DNA from: Acidimicrobiia bacterium | GTDB taxonomy: Bacteria > Acidobacteriota > Vicinamibacteria > Vicinamibacterales > UBA2999 | Reading direction: 5' to 3' | Assembly (NCBI GenBank): GCA_016871375.1 | Contig: VFYY01000012.1 | Location: forward strand, 1-43,282 | Length of the DNA: 43,282 nt | Shown here: piece by piece, positions 1 through 7,221 of the stretch | Layout: each line of letters starts with the position of its first letter | How positions within the stretch are numbered: position 1 is the stretch's first letter | Program-made: the position numbers and the translations under genes | The notes under the pieces: model-generated | The model's database searches: none | The model's input: the letters and a program-made list of their open reading frames with translations, nothing else | Told to the model about the DNA's origin: nothing

Positions 1-492
1 GATCCGGTGCCCGGAGAGCTGGGCCTGCCGCGCCCGCGCCCGCAGCCCACGCCGCCGCAGCCGCCGCGCCAGCAGGCGGGATCGCTCGGGGAGGCGCTGC
101 GGAATCTCCAGCGCTACATCCAGAACGAGAGCTTCGACAACCCGCAGGGCGGCAACAACCGTCCGGGCGCGACGATTCAGTTCGACACGCGCGGCGTCGA
201 GTTCGGGCCGTGGCTGCGCCGCTTCGTCGCGCAGGTGCGGCGCAACTGGTTCGTGCCGCAGGCGGCGATGATCTTCAGCGGCCGCGTCGTGCTGCAGTTC
301 AACATCCACAGGGACGGCCGCATCACGGACGTGGACGTCGTGCAGCCCGGCCACATCGAGGCGTTCACGCAGGCCGCCTACGGCGCCATCGTCTCGTCGA
401 ATCCGACCGAACCGCTCCCGCCCGAATACCCGCTCGACAAGGCCTTCTTCACCGTCACGTTCTATTACAACGAGCAGCCGCCCGGGCAATAA
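1..492 (+). CDS. TonB family C-terminal domain protein, 5' end outside window
   Basis: The reading frame is open at the first base, so the N-terminus is missing. The visible part starts with a Pro-rich stretch (PRPRPQPTPPQPP), as in the periplasm-spanning segment of TonB-like proteins, followed by about 90 residues matching the TonB C-terminal fold: VRRNWFVPQAA, then GRVVLQFNIHRDGRITDVDVVQP, then a helix and a final strand FFTVTFYYNE. In this family the C-terminal domain contacts the TonB box of outer-membrane receptors and passes on energy from the inner membrane. An Oar-like receptor is encoded at 29387-32308, though nothing links the two directly. The family is clear. Whether this is the energising TonB or a paralogue cannot be decided without the membrane anchor. 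Confidence 0.75.
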   Translation, partial: DPVPGELGLPRPRPQPTPPQPPRQQAGSLGEALRNLQRYIQNESFDNPQGGNNRPGATIQFDTRGVEFGPWLRRFVAQVRRNWFVPQAAMIFSGRVVLQFNIHRDGRITDVDVVQPGHIEAFTQAAYGAIVSSNPTEPLPPEYPLDKAFFTVTFYYNEQPPGQ

Positions 493-515
493 CGCCCAGG
501 AGCCAGCATCAGTAA

Positions 516-596
516 ATGCCGACGCGAGCGCAGCAGCTGGGACTCCTCATCCTGCTCACCGCGCTCGTCGTCTGGGTCCTAGCGCGTGGCGGTTGA
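516..596 (+). CDS. possible 26-residue hydrophobic peptide
   Basis: An ATG at 516 opens a 26-codon frame, MPTRAQQLG followed by a Leu/Ile/Val-rich stretch long enough to span a membrane (LLILLTALVVWVLARGG), and stops with TGA at 594. It follows the TonB-type gene by 23 bases, and GGAG at 499-502 could serve as a weak ribosome site. Its last codons overlap the 3' end of the opposite-strand heme-binding gene. The charge-then-hydrophobic pattern could be a real single-pass peptide, or the stump of a longer membrane gene cut off when the 579-1862 genes arrived. Low certainty. Confidence 0.3.
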   Translation: MPTRAQQLGLLILLTALVVWVLARGG

Positions 597-1076
597 CGAG
601 GCCTGTCCCTTGAAGACCGCGTCGATCGCCGCCTGCGCGCAGCGCTCGCCCTCGGCGCTCGACACGCCCATCGCCCCGATCACCTGGCCGTTGACGAAGA
701 TCGGCAGCGCGCCCGGCTGCGGGAAGTCGTTCATGAAGGTCGGCGCCAGGTTTTCGCCGCTGCGCACGATCTTGTTGGTTTCAGAGGTGGCGCGTCGCCA
801 GCGCAGCGCGGACTTTGCCTTGAGCAACGCCGTGTCGATGGCGTTGGCGGCCGCGCCTTCCATGGCGTGCGACTCGATGAGGTTCCCGCCCCAGTCGAGA
901 ATCGCAATCGCCACCACCTGCGTGTTGCGCTCGGCCCAGGCCGAGCACGCGTCCGCGAGCGCCCGCGCGCCGGCGCTCGAGATCACCTTGATGTCCCTTG
1001 TCAGCGACTGCTGAGCCGATGCCGGGCTGGCGAACGCCAGCAGGGTCACGACGACGACACACGGGAAAGTTCGCAT
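579..1076 (-). CDS. secreted GlcG/HbpS-type heme-binding family protein
   Basis: 165 residues. The first ~23 form a Sec signal peptide (MRTFPC, hydrophobic VVVVTLLAFA, then SPASA-QQ). The mature part matches the GlcG/HbpS (DUF336) fold: SSAGARALADACSAWAERN, VAIAILDWGGNLIESHAMEGA, ALLKAKSALRWRRAT, and the conserved end GALPIFVNGQVIGAMGVSSAEGERCAQAAIDAV. Characterised relatives bind heme or sit in glycolate and other oxidative clusters; the ligand here cannot be read from sequence. The ATG at 1076 is supported by GAGGAGG a few bases upstream and by the signal peptide. It is divergent from the dienelactone hydrolase gene, with a 93-base gap holding both upstream regions. The family is sure, the function is not. 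Confidence 0.8.
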   Translation of the reverse strand: MRTFPCVVVVTLLAFASPASAQQSLTRDIKVISSAGARALADACSAWAERNTQVVAIAILDWGGNLIESHAMEGAAANAIDTALLKAKSALRWRRATSETNKIVRSGENLAPTFMNDFPQPGALPIFVNGQVIGAMGVSSAEGERCAQAAIDAVFKGQASSTATR

Positions 1077-1129
1077 GTGATCCTCCTCGAGCGCGGGCGA
1101 TTGTAACCGCTGGCGGCCGACAGGTCGGG

Positions 1130-1135
1130 TAGAAT
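1130..1135 (+). promoter_or_regulatory. candidate -10 box TAGAAT upstream of dienelactone hydrolase
   Basis: TAGAAT lies 34 bases before the ATG at 1170, in the divergent gap. No good -35 hexamer is present at 16-18 bases. An AGGAG at about 1155 gives the ribosome site. Confidence 0.35.
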
Positions 1136-1169
1136 CGCGCAGTTTTCCTGCGATAGGAGCGATCTGCGA

Positions 1170-1862
1170 ATGGGCGAGACCGTCGATTTCAAGAGCAACG
1201 GATCCATGGCGTCGGCGTACCTGGTGAAGCCGGCCTCCGGATCCGGCCCTGGCGTGCTGGTGATTCAGGAGTGGTGGGGGCTCGACTCGGGCATCAAGGA
1301 AATGACCGATCGGCTTGGCGCCGCCGGGTTCGTGGCGCTGGCGCCGGACCTCTATCACGGCGAGCTGGCGCAGCACACCGAGATGGACAAGGCCGGAAAG
1401 CTGATGCAGAGCCTGCCGCCGGATCGTGCCGCGCGCGACATGAGCGGCGCCATCGACTACCTCGCCGGCAACACGGCGGTCACGAGCAAGACGGTCGGCG
1501 TCGTCGGCTTCTGCATGGGCGGTATGCTCTCGTTCCTGATTGCCGCCAACCGCGGCGACACGGTGAGCGCGCTCGTGCCGTTCTACGGCTTCCCGCAAGG
1601 CCCGATGGAGCCCGACTGGTCGAAGATGACGGCCGCCGTCCGCGGGCACATGGCGGAGAACGACAGCTTCTTCCCGCCGGCCGCCGCGAAGGCGCTCGAG
1701 GCGAAGCTGAAGGGGCTCGGAAAAGACGTCGTCATCACGGTGCATCCCGGCACCGGCCACGCGTTCATGGGGCCGCACAACGCACTGGGGACAAAGGACG
1801 AGAAGCTGGCCGCGCGGATCTGGCCCGGCGTGATCTCGTTCCTGAAAGAGCGCGTCCGCTGA
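1170..1862 (+). CDS. dienelactone hydrolase family protein
   Basis: 230-residue alpha/beta hydrolase of the DLH family. The nucleophile elbow is GFCMGG with Cys115. Asp165 (ENDSF) and His197 (GTGHAF) complete the triad, and Glu34 (IQEWWG) sits where the family has its modulating Glu. These spacings match the ~235-residue bacterial enzymes that hydrolyse dienelactones and related cyclic esters. No aromatic-degradation genes are nearby, so the substrate is unknown; many members are general carboxymethylenebutenolidase-like hydrolases. The ATG is preceded by AGGAG. No signal peptide, so cytoplasmic. miaA follows after 21 bases. Confidence 0.88.
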   Translation: MGETVDFKSNGSMASAYLVKPASGSGPGVLVIQEWWGLDSGIKEMTDRLGAAGFVALAPDLYHGELAQHTEMDKAGKLMQSLPPDRAARDMSGAIDYLAGNTAVTSKTVGVVGFCMGGMLSFLIAANRGDTVSALVPFYGFPQGPMEPDWSKMTAAVRGHMAENDSFFPPAAAKALEAKLKGLGKDVVITVHPGTGHAFMGPHNALGTKDEKLAARIWPGVISFLKERVR

Positions 1863-1883
1863 GCACGCCGGACGCTACGGACG

Positions 1884-2834
1884 TTGCGCCCGATCGTCCT
1901 CGCCGTTCTCGGTCCGACCGCTTCCGGCAAGACCTCGCTTGGCCTGGCGCTGGCGGAGAAATACCGCGGCGAAATCATCAACTGCGACTCCACGGCCGTC
2001 TACCGCGGCTTCGACATCGGCACCGACAAGCCGCCGGTGGAGGAGCGCCGCGGCATCCCGCATCACCTGATTGATATCGCAGACCCGACCGAGGTCTACA
2101 CGGCCGCGCAGTTCGCACAGGACGCGGCCGCGGCGATCCGCGACATCCACGGGCGCGGGAAGCTGCCCATCCTGGTGGGCGGCACGGGGTTCTACTACCG
2201 GGCGCTGACGCGCGGACTTTTCCCCGGTCCCGGCGCCGACGAGGCGCTGCGGGCGCGTCTCGACCGCGTGGCGGACCGCCGCGGCCCGGACACGCTGCAC
2301 CGCATGCTGAAAAACGTGGATCCCGCGTCGGCGGCGCGCATCATGCCGAGGGACCGCAAGCGCCTGGTGCGGGCGCTGGAGGTCTTCTTCACGACCGGCC
2401 GTCCGCTGACATCTCACTTCGGCGACACCGCGTCGCCCATTGCCGACTGCGAGGTGATCGCGATCGTGCTCAAGCTGCCGGCGGCGCTCACCGCCGAGCG
2501 CGTGGCGCGCCGCGTGGATCGGCAGTTCGCCCGCGGCATCGTCGAGGAGGTGAAAGGCCTGCTCGCGCGCGGCGTCCCGCCGTCGGCGCGGCCGTTCGGG
2601 GGGCTCGTGTACCGTCAAGTCATGGAGATGCTGCGAGGTGTGCGCGACGAGCACGCGACGCGTGCGCTCATCACGCAGGAGAACCGTCGCTACGCGCGAC
2701 GGCAGTTGATCTGGTTCCGCAAAGAGCCTAATCTAGTCTGGTTCGACGGCCCCGGCGAACGATCCGAGACGCTCCAGCTCGTCGACGACATGCTCGCCGC
2801 GCGGAGTCGGCTCCCCCCAGGAGACGCGACGTGA
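1884..2834 (+). CDS. miaA: tRNA dimethylallyltransferase MiaA
   Basis: 316 residues. Transfers a dimethylallyl group to N6 of A37 in tRNAs that read UNN codons. P-loop GPTASGKT at residues 10-17, the DSTAVYRGFDIGTDKP block (family DSxQVYrgmdIGTaKP), HHLIDI, and the GGTGFYYRAL motif; the C-terminal part holds RKRLVRALEV and the QENRRYARRQLIWFR segment typical of MiaA ends. The TTG start at 1884 is chosen because the frame begins right at the first beta strand (RPIVLAVLGPT). The TGA shares its last base with the hfq ATG, giving translational coupling. miaA-hfq order is the same as in proteobacteria. Confidence 0.95.
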   Translation: MRPIVLAVLGPTASGKTSLGLALAEKYRGEIINCDSTAVYRGFDIGTDKPPVEERRGIPHHLIDIADPTEVYTAAQFAQDAAAAIRDIHGRGKLPILVGGTGFYYRALTRGLFPGPGADEALRARLDRVADRRGPDTLHRMLKNVDPASAARIMPRDRKRLVRALEVFFTTGRPLTSHFGDTASPIADCEVIAIVLKLPAALTAERVARRVDRQFARGIVEEVKGLLARGVPPSARPFGGLVYRQVMEMLRGVRDEHATRALITQENRRYARRQLIWFRKEPNLVWFDGPGERSETLQLVDDMLAARSRLPPGDAT

Positions 2835-3100
2835 TGGCCCAGGCAACTGAATCCCGCTCCGCTTCGGCCTCGCAGCCGAACATCCAGGACGTCTTCCTCA
2901 ACTACGCGCGCCGCGAGCGCCTGGCGGTCAGCGTCCACCTCATCGACGGACGCCAGTTCGACGCGCGCATCAAGAACTTCGATCGCTTCGCCGTCATCGT
3001 CGAGGTCAACGGCGCCGACCACCTCGTGTTCAAGCACGCGATCGCCACCATCGCCACGCAGCGCTCGGTCCAGAACTACTTCTCCTCGCATCATCCGTAG
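2834..3100 (+). CDS. hfq: RNA chaperone Hfq
   Basis: 88 residues. Sm-like hexameric chaperone that pairs small RNAs with mRNAs. Sm1 runs from NIQDVFLNYARRERLAVSVHLIDG through the KNFDRFAVIVE segment. Sm2 is represented by LVFKHAIATI (KHAI at 67-70, family YKHAIST). A disordered Ser/Ala/Gln-rich N-terminal extension of ~15 residues precedes the core, longer than in E. coli. The ATG at 2834 overlaps the miaA stop by one base; an in-frame GTG at 2831 is the alternative. The C-terminal tail is short (NYFSSHHP). Confidence 0.95.
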   Translation: MAQATESRSASASQPNIQDVFLNYARRERLAVSVHLIDGRQFDARIKNFDRFAVIVEVNGADHLVFKHAIATIATQRSVQNYFSSHHP

Positions 3101-3103
3101 TTT

Positions 3104-4276
3104 TTGTTCACGCGCGTCATCCTCATCATCGTCGACAGCATGGGCATCGGCGAGCTTCCCGATGCCGCCGCCTACGGCGATGAGGGCAGCAATACGCTCG
3201 GACACATCGCCCGGCAGGTCCCGCTCCGGCTCCCGGCCATGCGTTCGCTGGGGCTCGGCCGCGTCGCGTCGATTGGCGCCGGCCCGGCCGCGGTGCGGGG
3301 CGCATACGGGCGGATGGCGGAGGCGTCCCCGGGCAAGGACTCGGTGACGGGACACTGGGAAATGATGGGGATCGTGCTCGACCGCGCGTTCCCGACCTTC
3401 CCGAACGGCTTCGATCCGCAGCTCATCGCGGAGTTCGAGCGCCGCGTCGGCCGCGGCACGATCGGCAACGTGGTCGCCTCGGGCACGGACATCATCGATC
3501 GCCTTGGTCCCGAGCACATGCGGTCGGGCAAGCCCATCGTCTACACGTCGGCCGACAGCGTGTTCCAGATCGCCGCGCACGAGGATGTGATCCCGATCGC
3601 CGAGCAGTACCGGATCTGCCAGATCGCGTTCGACCTCGTGGCGCGCGGGCTCGGCGTCGGCCGCGTGATCGCCCGGCCCTTCGTCGGTATGCCGGGCGCC
3701 TTCACGCGCACCGCGAACCGGCACGACTACGCGCTCGACCCGGCAGGGGAGACGCTGCTCGATCGGCTGTGCGCGCGCGGCGAGAGGGTCCACTCGATCG
3801 GCAAGATCAAGGACCTCTTCGCCGGGCGCGGTATTACGGATGCCGTCCACAGTTCCAGCGACGCGGAAGGCATGGATCATCTCGATCGGGCGCTGGAGCA
3901 GGTCGATCGAGGCCTGATCTTCATCAACCTCGTGGATTCCGACCAGATGTACGGCCATCGCAACGACGTGCGGGGCTACGCGGCCAACCTCGAGCGCTTC
4001 GACGAGCGGCTCGGGGTGCTGCTGGGCAGGCTCCGTGACGGCGACCTGCTGGTCGTGACGGGCGACCACGGCAACGACCCGAGCACGCCGAGCACCGACC
4101 ATTCGCGCGAATACGTGCCGCTGCTCATGACCGGTCCCCGCGTGCGCGCGGGCGCGGACATCGGCACCCGGCCGACGTTCGCGGACCTCGGCCAGACGCT
4201 GGCCGCGAGCTTCGGCGTGGCGCCGCTCGCGCACGGCACGAGCTTCCTGGAGGAGATCGTTGGCGACCATCCGTGA
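3104..4276 (+). CDS. deoB: phosphopentomutase DeoB
   Basis: 390 residues, the usual length for DeoB of the alkaline-phosphatase superfamily. Interconverts (deoxy)ribose 1- and 5-phosphate in nucleoside salvage. Metal-binding Asp in VILIIVDSMGIGELPDA, the GKDSVTGHWEMMG segment that carries the phospho-acceptor Thr in the family, NLVDSDQMYGHRND, and VTGDHGNDPSTPSTDHSREYVPLL with the second metal-site residues. The TTG start at 3104 lies 3 bases after the hfq stop and leaves almost no residue before the first strand. It overlaps dgt by 17 bases. Together with dgt it makes a nucleotide-salvage pair behind miaA-hfq. Confidence 0.95.
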   Translation: MFTRVILIIVDSMGIGELPDAAAYGDEGSNTLGHIARQVPLRLPAMRSLGLGRVASIGAGPAAVRGAYGRMAEASPGKDSVTGHWEMMGIVLDRAFPTFPNGFDPQLIAEFERRVGRGTIGNVVASGTDIIDRLGPEHMRSGKPIVYTSADSVFQIAAHEDVIPIAEQYRICQIAFDLVARGLGVGRVIARPFVGMPGAFTRTANRHDYALDPAGETLLDRLCARGERVHSIGKIKDLFAGRGITDAVHSSSDAEGMDHLDRALEQVDRGLIFINLVDSDQMYGHRNDVRGYAANLERFDERLGVLLGRLRDGDLLVVTGDHGNDPSTPSTDHSREYVPLLMTGPRVRAGADIGTRPTFADLGQTLAASFGVAPLAHGTSFLEEIVGDHP

Positions 4277-5318
4277 GGCGCTCGAGCAGCGCGAGCGCGA
4301 CACGCTGGCGCCGCAGGCGGCCAAGAGCGCCGACACGAAGGGCCGGCTTCACCCCGAGCCCGAAGACGACGTGCGGCCGGCGTTTCAGCACGACCGCGAT
4401 CGCATCATCCACAGCAAGGCGTTCCGCCGGCTGAAACACAAGACGCAGGTCTTCTTCGCGCCCGCCGGCGACCACTACCGCACGCGTCTCACGCACACGC
4501 TCGAGGTCTCGCAGATCGCGCGCACCATCGCCAAGGTCCTGCGGCTGCACGAGGAGCTCACCGAGTCGATCGCGCTCGGCCACGACCTGGGCCACACCCC
4601 GTTCGGCCACGCCGGCGAGCGCGTGCTGCAGGAGCTCATGCCCGGCGGCTTCAACCACTACGAGCAGAGCCTGCGCATCGTCGACGTCCTCGAGAACGAG
4701 GGCCACGGCCTGAACCTCACGTGGGAGGTGCGCGACGGCATCGCGCGTCACTCGAAGGGGAAGCAAGGCTCGCCGGTCGGCGTCGATCCCTCCAGGCGCG
4801 CCTCCACGCTCGAGGGGCAGATCATGCGCGTCGCGGATCTCATCGCCTACGTCAACCACGACATCGACGATGCGGTGAGGGCGGGGATGCTGAAGTCGGC
4901 CGACCTGCCGAAGGGACCGGTGCAGGTGCTGGGCACCACCTCGTCCTCGCGCATCGCGCGCATGGTCAAGGACGTCGTCACCGAGACACAGCACGGCGGG
5001 CTGACCGAAATCAGGATGAGCGAGCCCGTGCTCGAGGCGACGCTCGCGATGCGCAGGTTCCTCTTCGAGGCGGTGTACGAGAACGACATCGCGACGGCCG
5101 AGTTCAAGAAGGCGACCGGCATCCTCGGCGGCCTGTGGGAGCAGGTCCGCGGGCGGCCGGATGAGTTCCTGGATCGTCGCGTCATCGAGGCGGACGGGCT
5201 GGACGTCGCGGCCAAGGATTTCGTGGCCGGCATGACGGACCGGTTCGCCGTCGCCCTCTACGAACGGCTCTTCATCCCCAAGCCGTGGATCGGCCCGATC
5301 TCGTGGAATCAGCTGTAA
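4260..5318 (+). CDS. dgt: dGTPase-like HD phosphohydrolase
   Basis: 352 residues, the length of the shorter deoxyguanosine triphosphate triphosphohydrolase-like proteins. HD-domain metal residues: His79 (RLTHTLEVSQIARTI), His108-Asp109 (ALGHDLGHTPFGHAGE) and Asp193 (RVADLIAYVNHDIDDA). N-terminal DRDRIIHSKAFRRLKHKTQVF is the family signature. Such enzymes hydrolyse dNTPs to nucleoside and triphosphate; which dNTP is not visible. The TTG start at 4260 overlaps the deoB end and has AGGAG 6 bases upstream (4251-4255). A GTG-free, SD-supported start makes this choice reasonable. Confidence 0.92.
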   Translation: MATIREALEQRERDTLAPQAAKSADTKGRLHPEPEDDVRPAFQHDRDRIIHSKAFRRLKHKTQVFFAPAGDHYRTRLTHTLEVSQIARTIAKVLRLHEELTESIALGHDLGHTPFGHAGERVLQELMPGGFNHYEQSLRIVDVLENEGHGLNLTWEVRDGIARHSKGKQGSPVGVDPSRRASTLEGQIMRVADLIAYVNHDIDDAVRAGMLKSADLPKGPVQVLGTTSSSRIARMVKDVVTETQHGGLTEIRMSEPVLEATLAMRRFLFEAVYENDIATAEFKKATGILGGLWEQVRGRPDEFLDRRVIEADGLDVAAKDFVAGMTDRFAVALYERLFIPKPWIGPISWNQL

Positions 5319-5324
5319 ACCGGC

Positions 5325-5330
5325 TATAAT
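5325..5330 (+). promoter_or_regulatory. -10 box of a likely leaderless promoter for yceD
   Basis: Consensus TATAAT is followed by exactly 7 bases and then the TTG start of yceD at 5338. Transcription would begin at or one base before the start codon. There is no Shine-Dalgarno sequence in the 7 bases. The same geometry occurs before leuS (18611-18616). The -35 region is weak. Confidence 0.65.
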
Positions 5331-5337
5331 TGGTGGT

Positions 5338-5859
5338 TTGCAGCTCGACCTCACGCGCTACCGTCAGCCGGTCACGAGCGTTGCCCGTACGTTCCAGCCG
5401 CACGAGGTGGGAGACGAGGGAGAGACCTACCGGATTGCGGCGCCCGTCGAGGTGGCGTTCGACATCCACAAGGACAAGGAGAAGTTCCGCCTTGCCGGGC
5501 GGGTGAAGACGGATCTCGAGCTGCCGTGCAGCCGCTGCCTCGAGCCGTTCCGGTTTCCGGTGGACGCGCCCTTCGACGTGCGCTTCCTGCCGGCGTCGGA
5601 ATTGAACGCCGGGGAGGAGCGCGAGGTCGCGGAAGAGGACCTCGAGACGAGCTTCTACACGGACGACCAGATCGACCTGAACCAGCTCCTGCGGGAGCAG
5701 TTCTACCTGGCGCTGCCGATGAAGCCGCTGTGCACGGAGGGTTGCAGGGGGCTGTGCCCGCAGTGCGGAACGAACCTCAACAGCGGGTCGTGCGACTGCG
5801 CGCCGGCGTGGGAGGATCCGCGGCTGGCGCCACTCAAGGCATTGAAGCGGGAATCATGA
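5338..5859 (+). CDS. yceD: YceD/DUF177 large-subunit rRNA accumulation protein
   Basis: 173 residues. DUF177 proteins are needed for normal 23S rRNA levels and nearly always precede rpmF, as here. The core is LAGRVKTDLELPCSRCLEPFRFPVDAPFDVRFLP, followed by an acidic linker, IDLNQLLREQFYLALPMKPLC, and a Cys-rich tail (CTEGCRGLCPQCGTNLNSGSCDC) likely to bind zinc. The TTG at 5338 is chosen because the N-terminus (MQLDLTRYRQP) fits the family and the -10 box is 7 bases ahead, so translation is probably leaderless. The spacer to rpmF is entirely repeat DNA. Confidence 0.9.
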   Translation: MQLDLTRYRQPVTSVARTFQPHEVGDEGETYRIAAPVEVAFDIHKDKEKFRLAGRVKTDLELPCSRCLEPFRFPVDAPFDVRFLPASELNAGEEREVAEEDLETSFYTDDQIDLNQLLREQFYLALPMKPLCTEGCRGLCPQCGTNLNSGSCDCAPAWEDPRLAPLKALKRES

Positions 5860-5860
5860 C

Positions 5861-5947
5861 GATTTGCGATTTGCGATTTGTGATTTGTGATTTCAAATCA
5901 CAAATCAAAGATCACAAATCACAAATCACAAATCACAAATCACGAAT
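5861..5947 (+). repeat. heptad repeat block with internal dyad, GATTTGT/CAAATCA
   Basis: Four 7-base units GATTTG(C/T) (5861-5888) and a partial one run into seven inverted units of type CAAATCA (5894-5942; one reads AAGATCA). The two halves can pair into a long imperfect hairpin. The block occupies the whole yceD-rpmF spacer and no Shine-Dalgarno sequence is left before the rpmF ATG. Confidence 0.9.
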
Positions 5948-6130
5948 ATGCCGAATCCGAAACGTAGACATTCGAAGACGCGGACCTCGAAGCGCCGCAC
6001 GCACGACGCGCTGCGGCCGGCCACGACCGGCCTCTGCCCGCAGTGCCACGAGCCGAAGGCGCCGCATCGCATCTGCCCGCACTGCGGCTACTACAAGTCG
6101 CGACAGGTCCGTCCCGTCGATGAAGAATGA
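5948..6130 (+). CDS. rpmF: 50S ribosomal protein L32
   Basis: 60 residues. Basic N-terminus MPNPKRRHSKTRTSKRRTHDAL and a four-Cys zinc knuckle (CPQC at 30-33, CPHC at 43-46) define the zinc-binding form of L32. The position between yceD and plsX is the classical bacterial order. The upstream 80 bases are AT-rich heptads with no obvious ribosome site, so initiation must rely on coupling, on low structure, or on a transcript starting inside the block. Confidence 0.97.
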   Translation: MPNPKRRHSKTRTSKRRTHDALRPATTGLCPQCHEPKAPHRICPHCGYYKSRQVRPVDEE

Positions 6131-6132
6131 CA

Positions 6133-6222
6133 TGTGTGATTTGTGATTTGTGAATTGTGATTTGTGATCGGAAATCACAGACAGTGAATCGCAAATCACA
6201 AATCGCAAATCGCAAATCGCAG
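6133..6222 (+). repeat. second heptad block with dyad, between rpmF and plsX
   Basis: Units GATTTGT, GATTTGT, GAATTGT, GATTTGT lead into the inverted set AAATCAC, AAATCGC repeated up to the base before the plsX start codon. Same unit and same tandem-then-inverted design as the block at 5861-5947, but diverged in copy number and in the central part. Confidence 0.88.
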
Positions 6223-7221
6223 ATGGTGACGATCGCCGTCGACGCGATGGGCGGCGATCATGCGCCCGCCGCGGTCGTTGACGGGGCCGTGGCAGCCGCG
6301 CGTCACCTCGCCATCCAGCTTGCGCTCGTCGGCCGCACGGCCGATCTCGAGGCGGCGCTGTCCTCGCATCACGACTGGCGCCAGCTCGGCCTCCGCATCG
6401 TCGACGCGCCGGACGTGATCGGCATGGGGGACTCCGCCGCGTCGGTGCGGAGGCGCAAGGGGGCGTCGGTCCGCGTCGCGGCGGACCTCGTGGCCGCGCG
6501 TGAGGCTGCCGCGTTCGTGAGCGCCGGCCATACCGGCGCGACCGTCATGGCCGCGCATGCCGCGTTCGGGCTCATTCGCGGCGTGGATCGTCCGGCGCTG
6601 GCCACGACCATCCCCACACGCGACACGCCGGCCGTGCTCCTCGACTCGGGCGCCAGCGTCGAGTGCCGCCCGCATCACCTGCTGCAGTTCGCGGTCATGG
6701 GCAGCGTCTACGCGCGCGTGGCGCTCGGCATCGAGCGGCCGCGGGTCGGCCTGCTGTCGATTGGCGAGGAAGAGACGAAGGGCAACGAGCTGACGCGCGA
6801 GGCGCATCAGTTATTCAAAGCGCTTGCCCTCCGCAGCCCTGGCGAAGGAGGGCTCAACTTCATCGGCAACGTCGAGGGGCGCGAGATCTACAGCGGCCGC
6901 GCGGACGTCATCGTGTGCGACGGCTTCACCGGCAACGTCGTGCTCAAGACGAGCGAGGGGCTCGTCGAGCTGTTCGACGCCGCGCTGGGCGAGGACCTCG
7001 ACAAGGCCTTCCGCGCGCGGATCGACTATGCGGAGTACGGCGGCGCGCCGCTGCTCGGCGTCGCGGGCCTGGTCATCGTCGGCCACGGCCGGTCGTCCGC
7101 CAGGGCGGTGCGCAACGCGATCGCGCTCGCCTTCCGCTTCGCTTCCACCGATGTCCTTCAGCGCGTCGAGCAGGAGATCGCCGCCGCCGGCGTGATGACC
7201 GGCCGGGCGCCGCATCAGTGA
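6223..7221 (+). CDS. plsX: phosphate acyltransferase PlsX
   Basis: 332 residues. Makes acyl-phosphate from acyl-ACP for phospholipid synthesis. IAVDAMGGDHAP at the N-terminus, VSAGHTGATVMAA, the IGEEETKGNEL segment, FIGNVEGREIYSG and VIVCDGFTGNVVLKTSEG are all PlsX landmarks. An upstream in-frame ATG at 6157 would translate the heptad repeat, so the ATG at 6223, directly before the first strand, is preferred; GTG at 6226 is also possible. Residues 202-211 (ALRSPGEGG) between the KGNEL helix and FIGNVEG are extra compared with the family and are encoded by a palindrome (6826-6853). The stop overlaps fabD by 4 bases. Confidence 0.95.
   Translation: MVTIAVDAMGGDHAPAAVVDGAVAAARHLAIQLALVGRTADLEAALSSHHDWRQLGLRIVDAPDVIGMGDSAASVRRRKGASVRVAADLVAAREAAAFVSAGHTGATVMAAHAAFGLIRGVDRPALATTIPTRDTPAVLLDSGASVECRPHHLLQFAVMGSVYARVALGIERPRVGLLSIGEEETKGNELTREAHQLFKALALRSPGEGGLNFIGNVEGREIYSGRADVIVCDGFTGNVVLKTSEGLVELFDAALGEDLDKAFRARIDYAEYGGAPLLGVAGLVIVGHGRSSARAVRNAIALAFRFASTDVLQRVEQEIAAAGVMTGRAPHQ
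6826..6853 (+). repeat. palindromic element inside plsX
   Basis: Seven-base perfect arms GCCCTCC and GGAGGGC enclose a 14-base loop (GCAGCCCTGGCGAA). It is read in frame as ALRSPGEGG at a loop where family members go straight from the Lys-Ala end of a helix to NFIGNVEG. Confidence 0.6.

Noticed and set aside
913-1062. Upstream extension of the heme-binding gene to 1778
   Set aside because: The longer frame is antisense to the dienelactone hydrolase gene; the ATG at 1076 has a good ribosome site and a signal peptide.
6157-6222. Upstream start of plsX
   Set aside because: The extra 22 residues (ICDRKSQTVNRKSQ and so on) are translated heptad repeat and precede the normal N-terminus.
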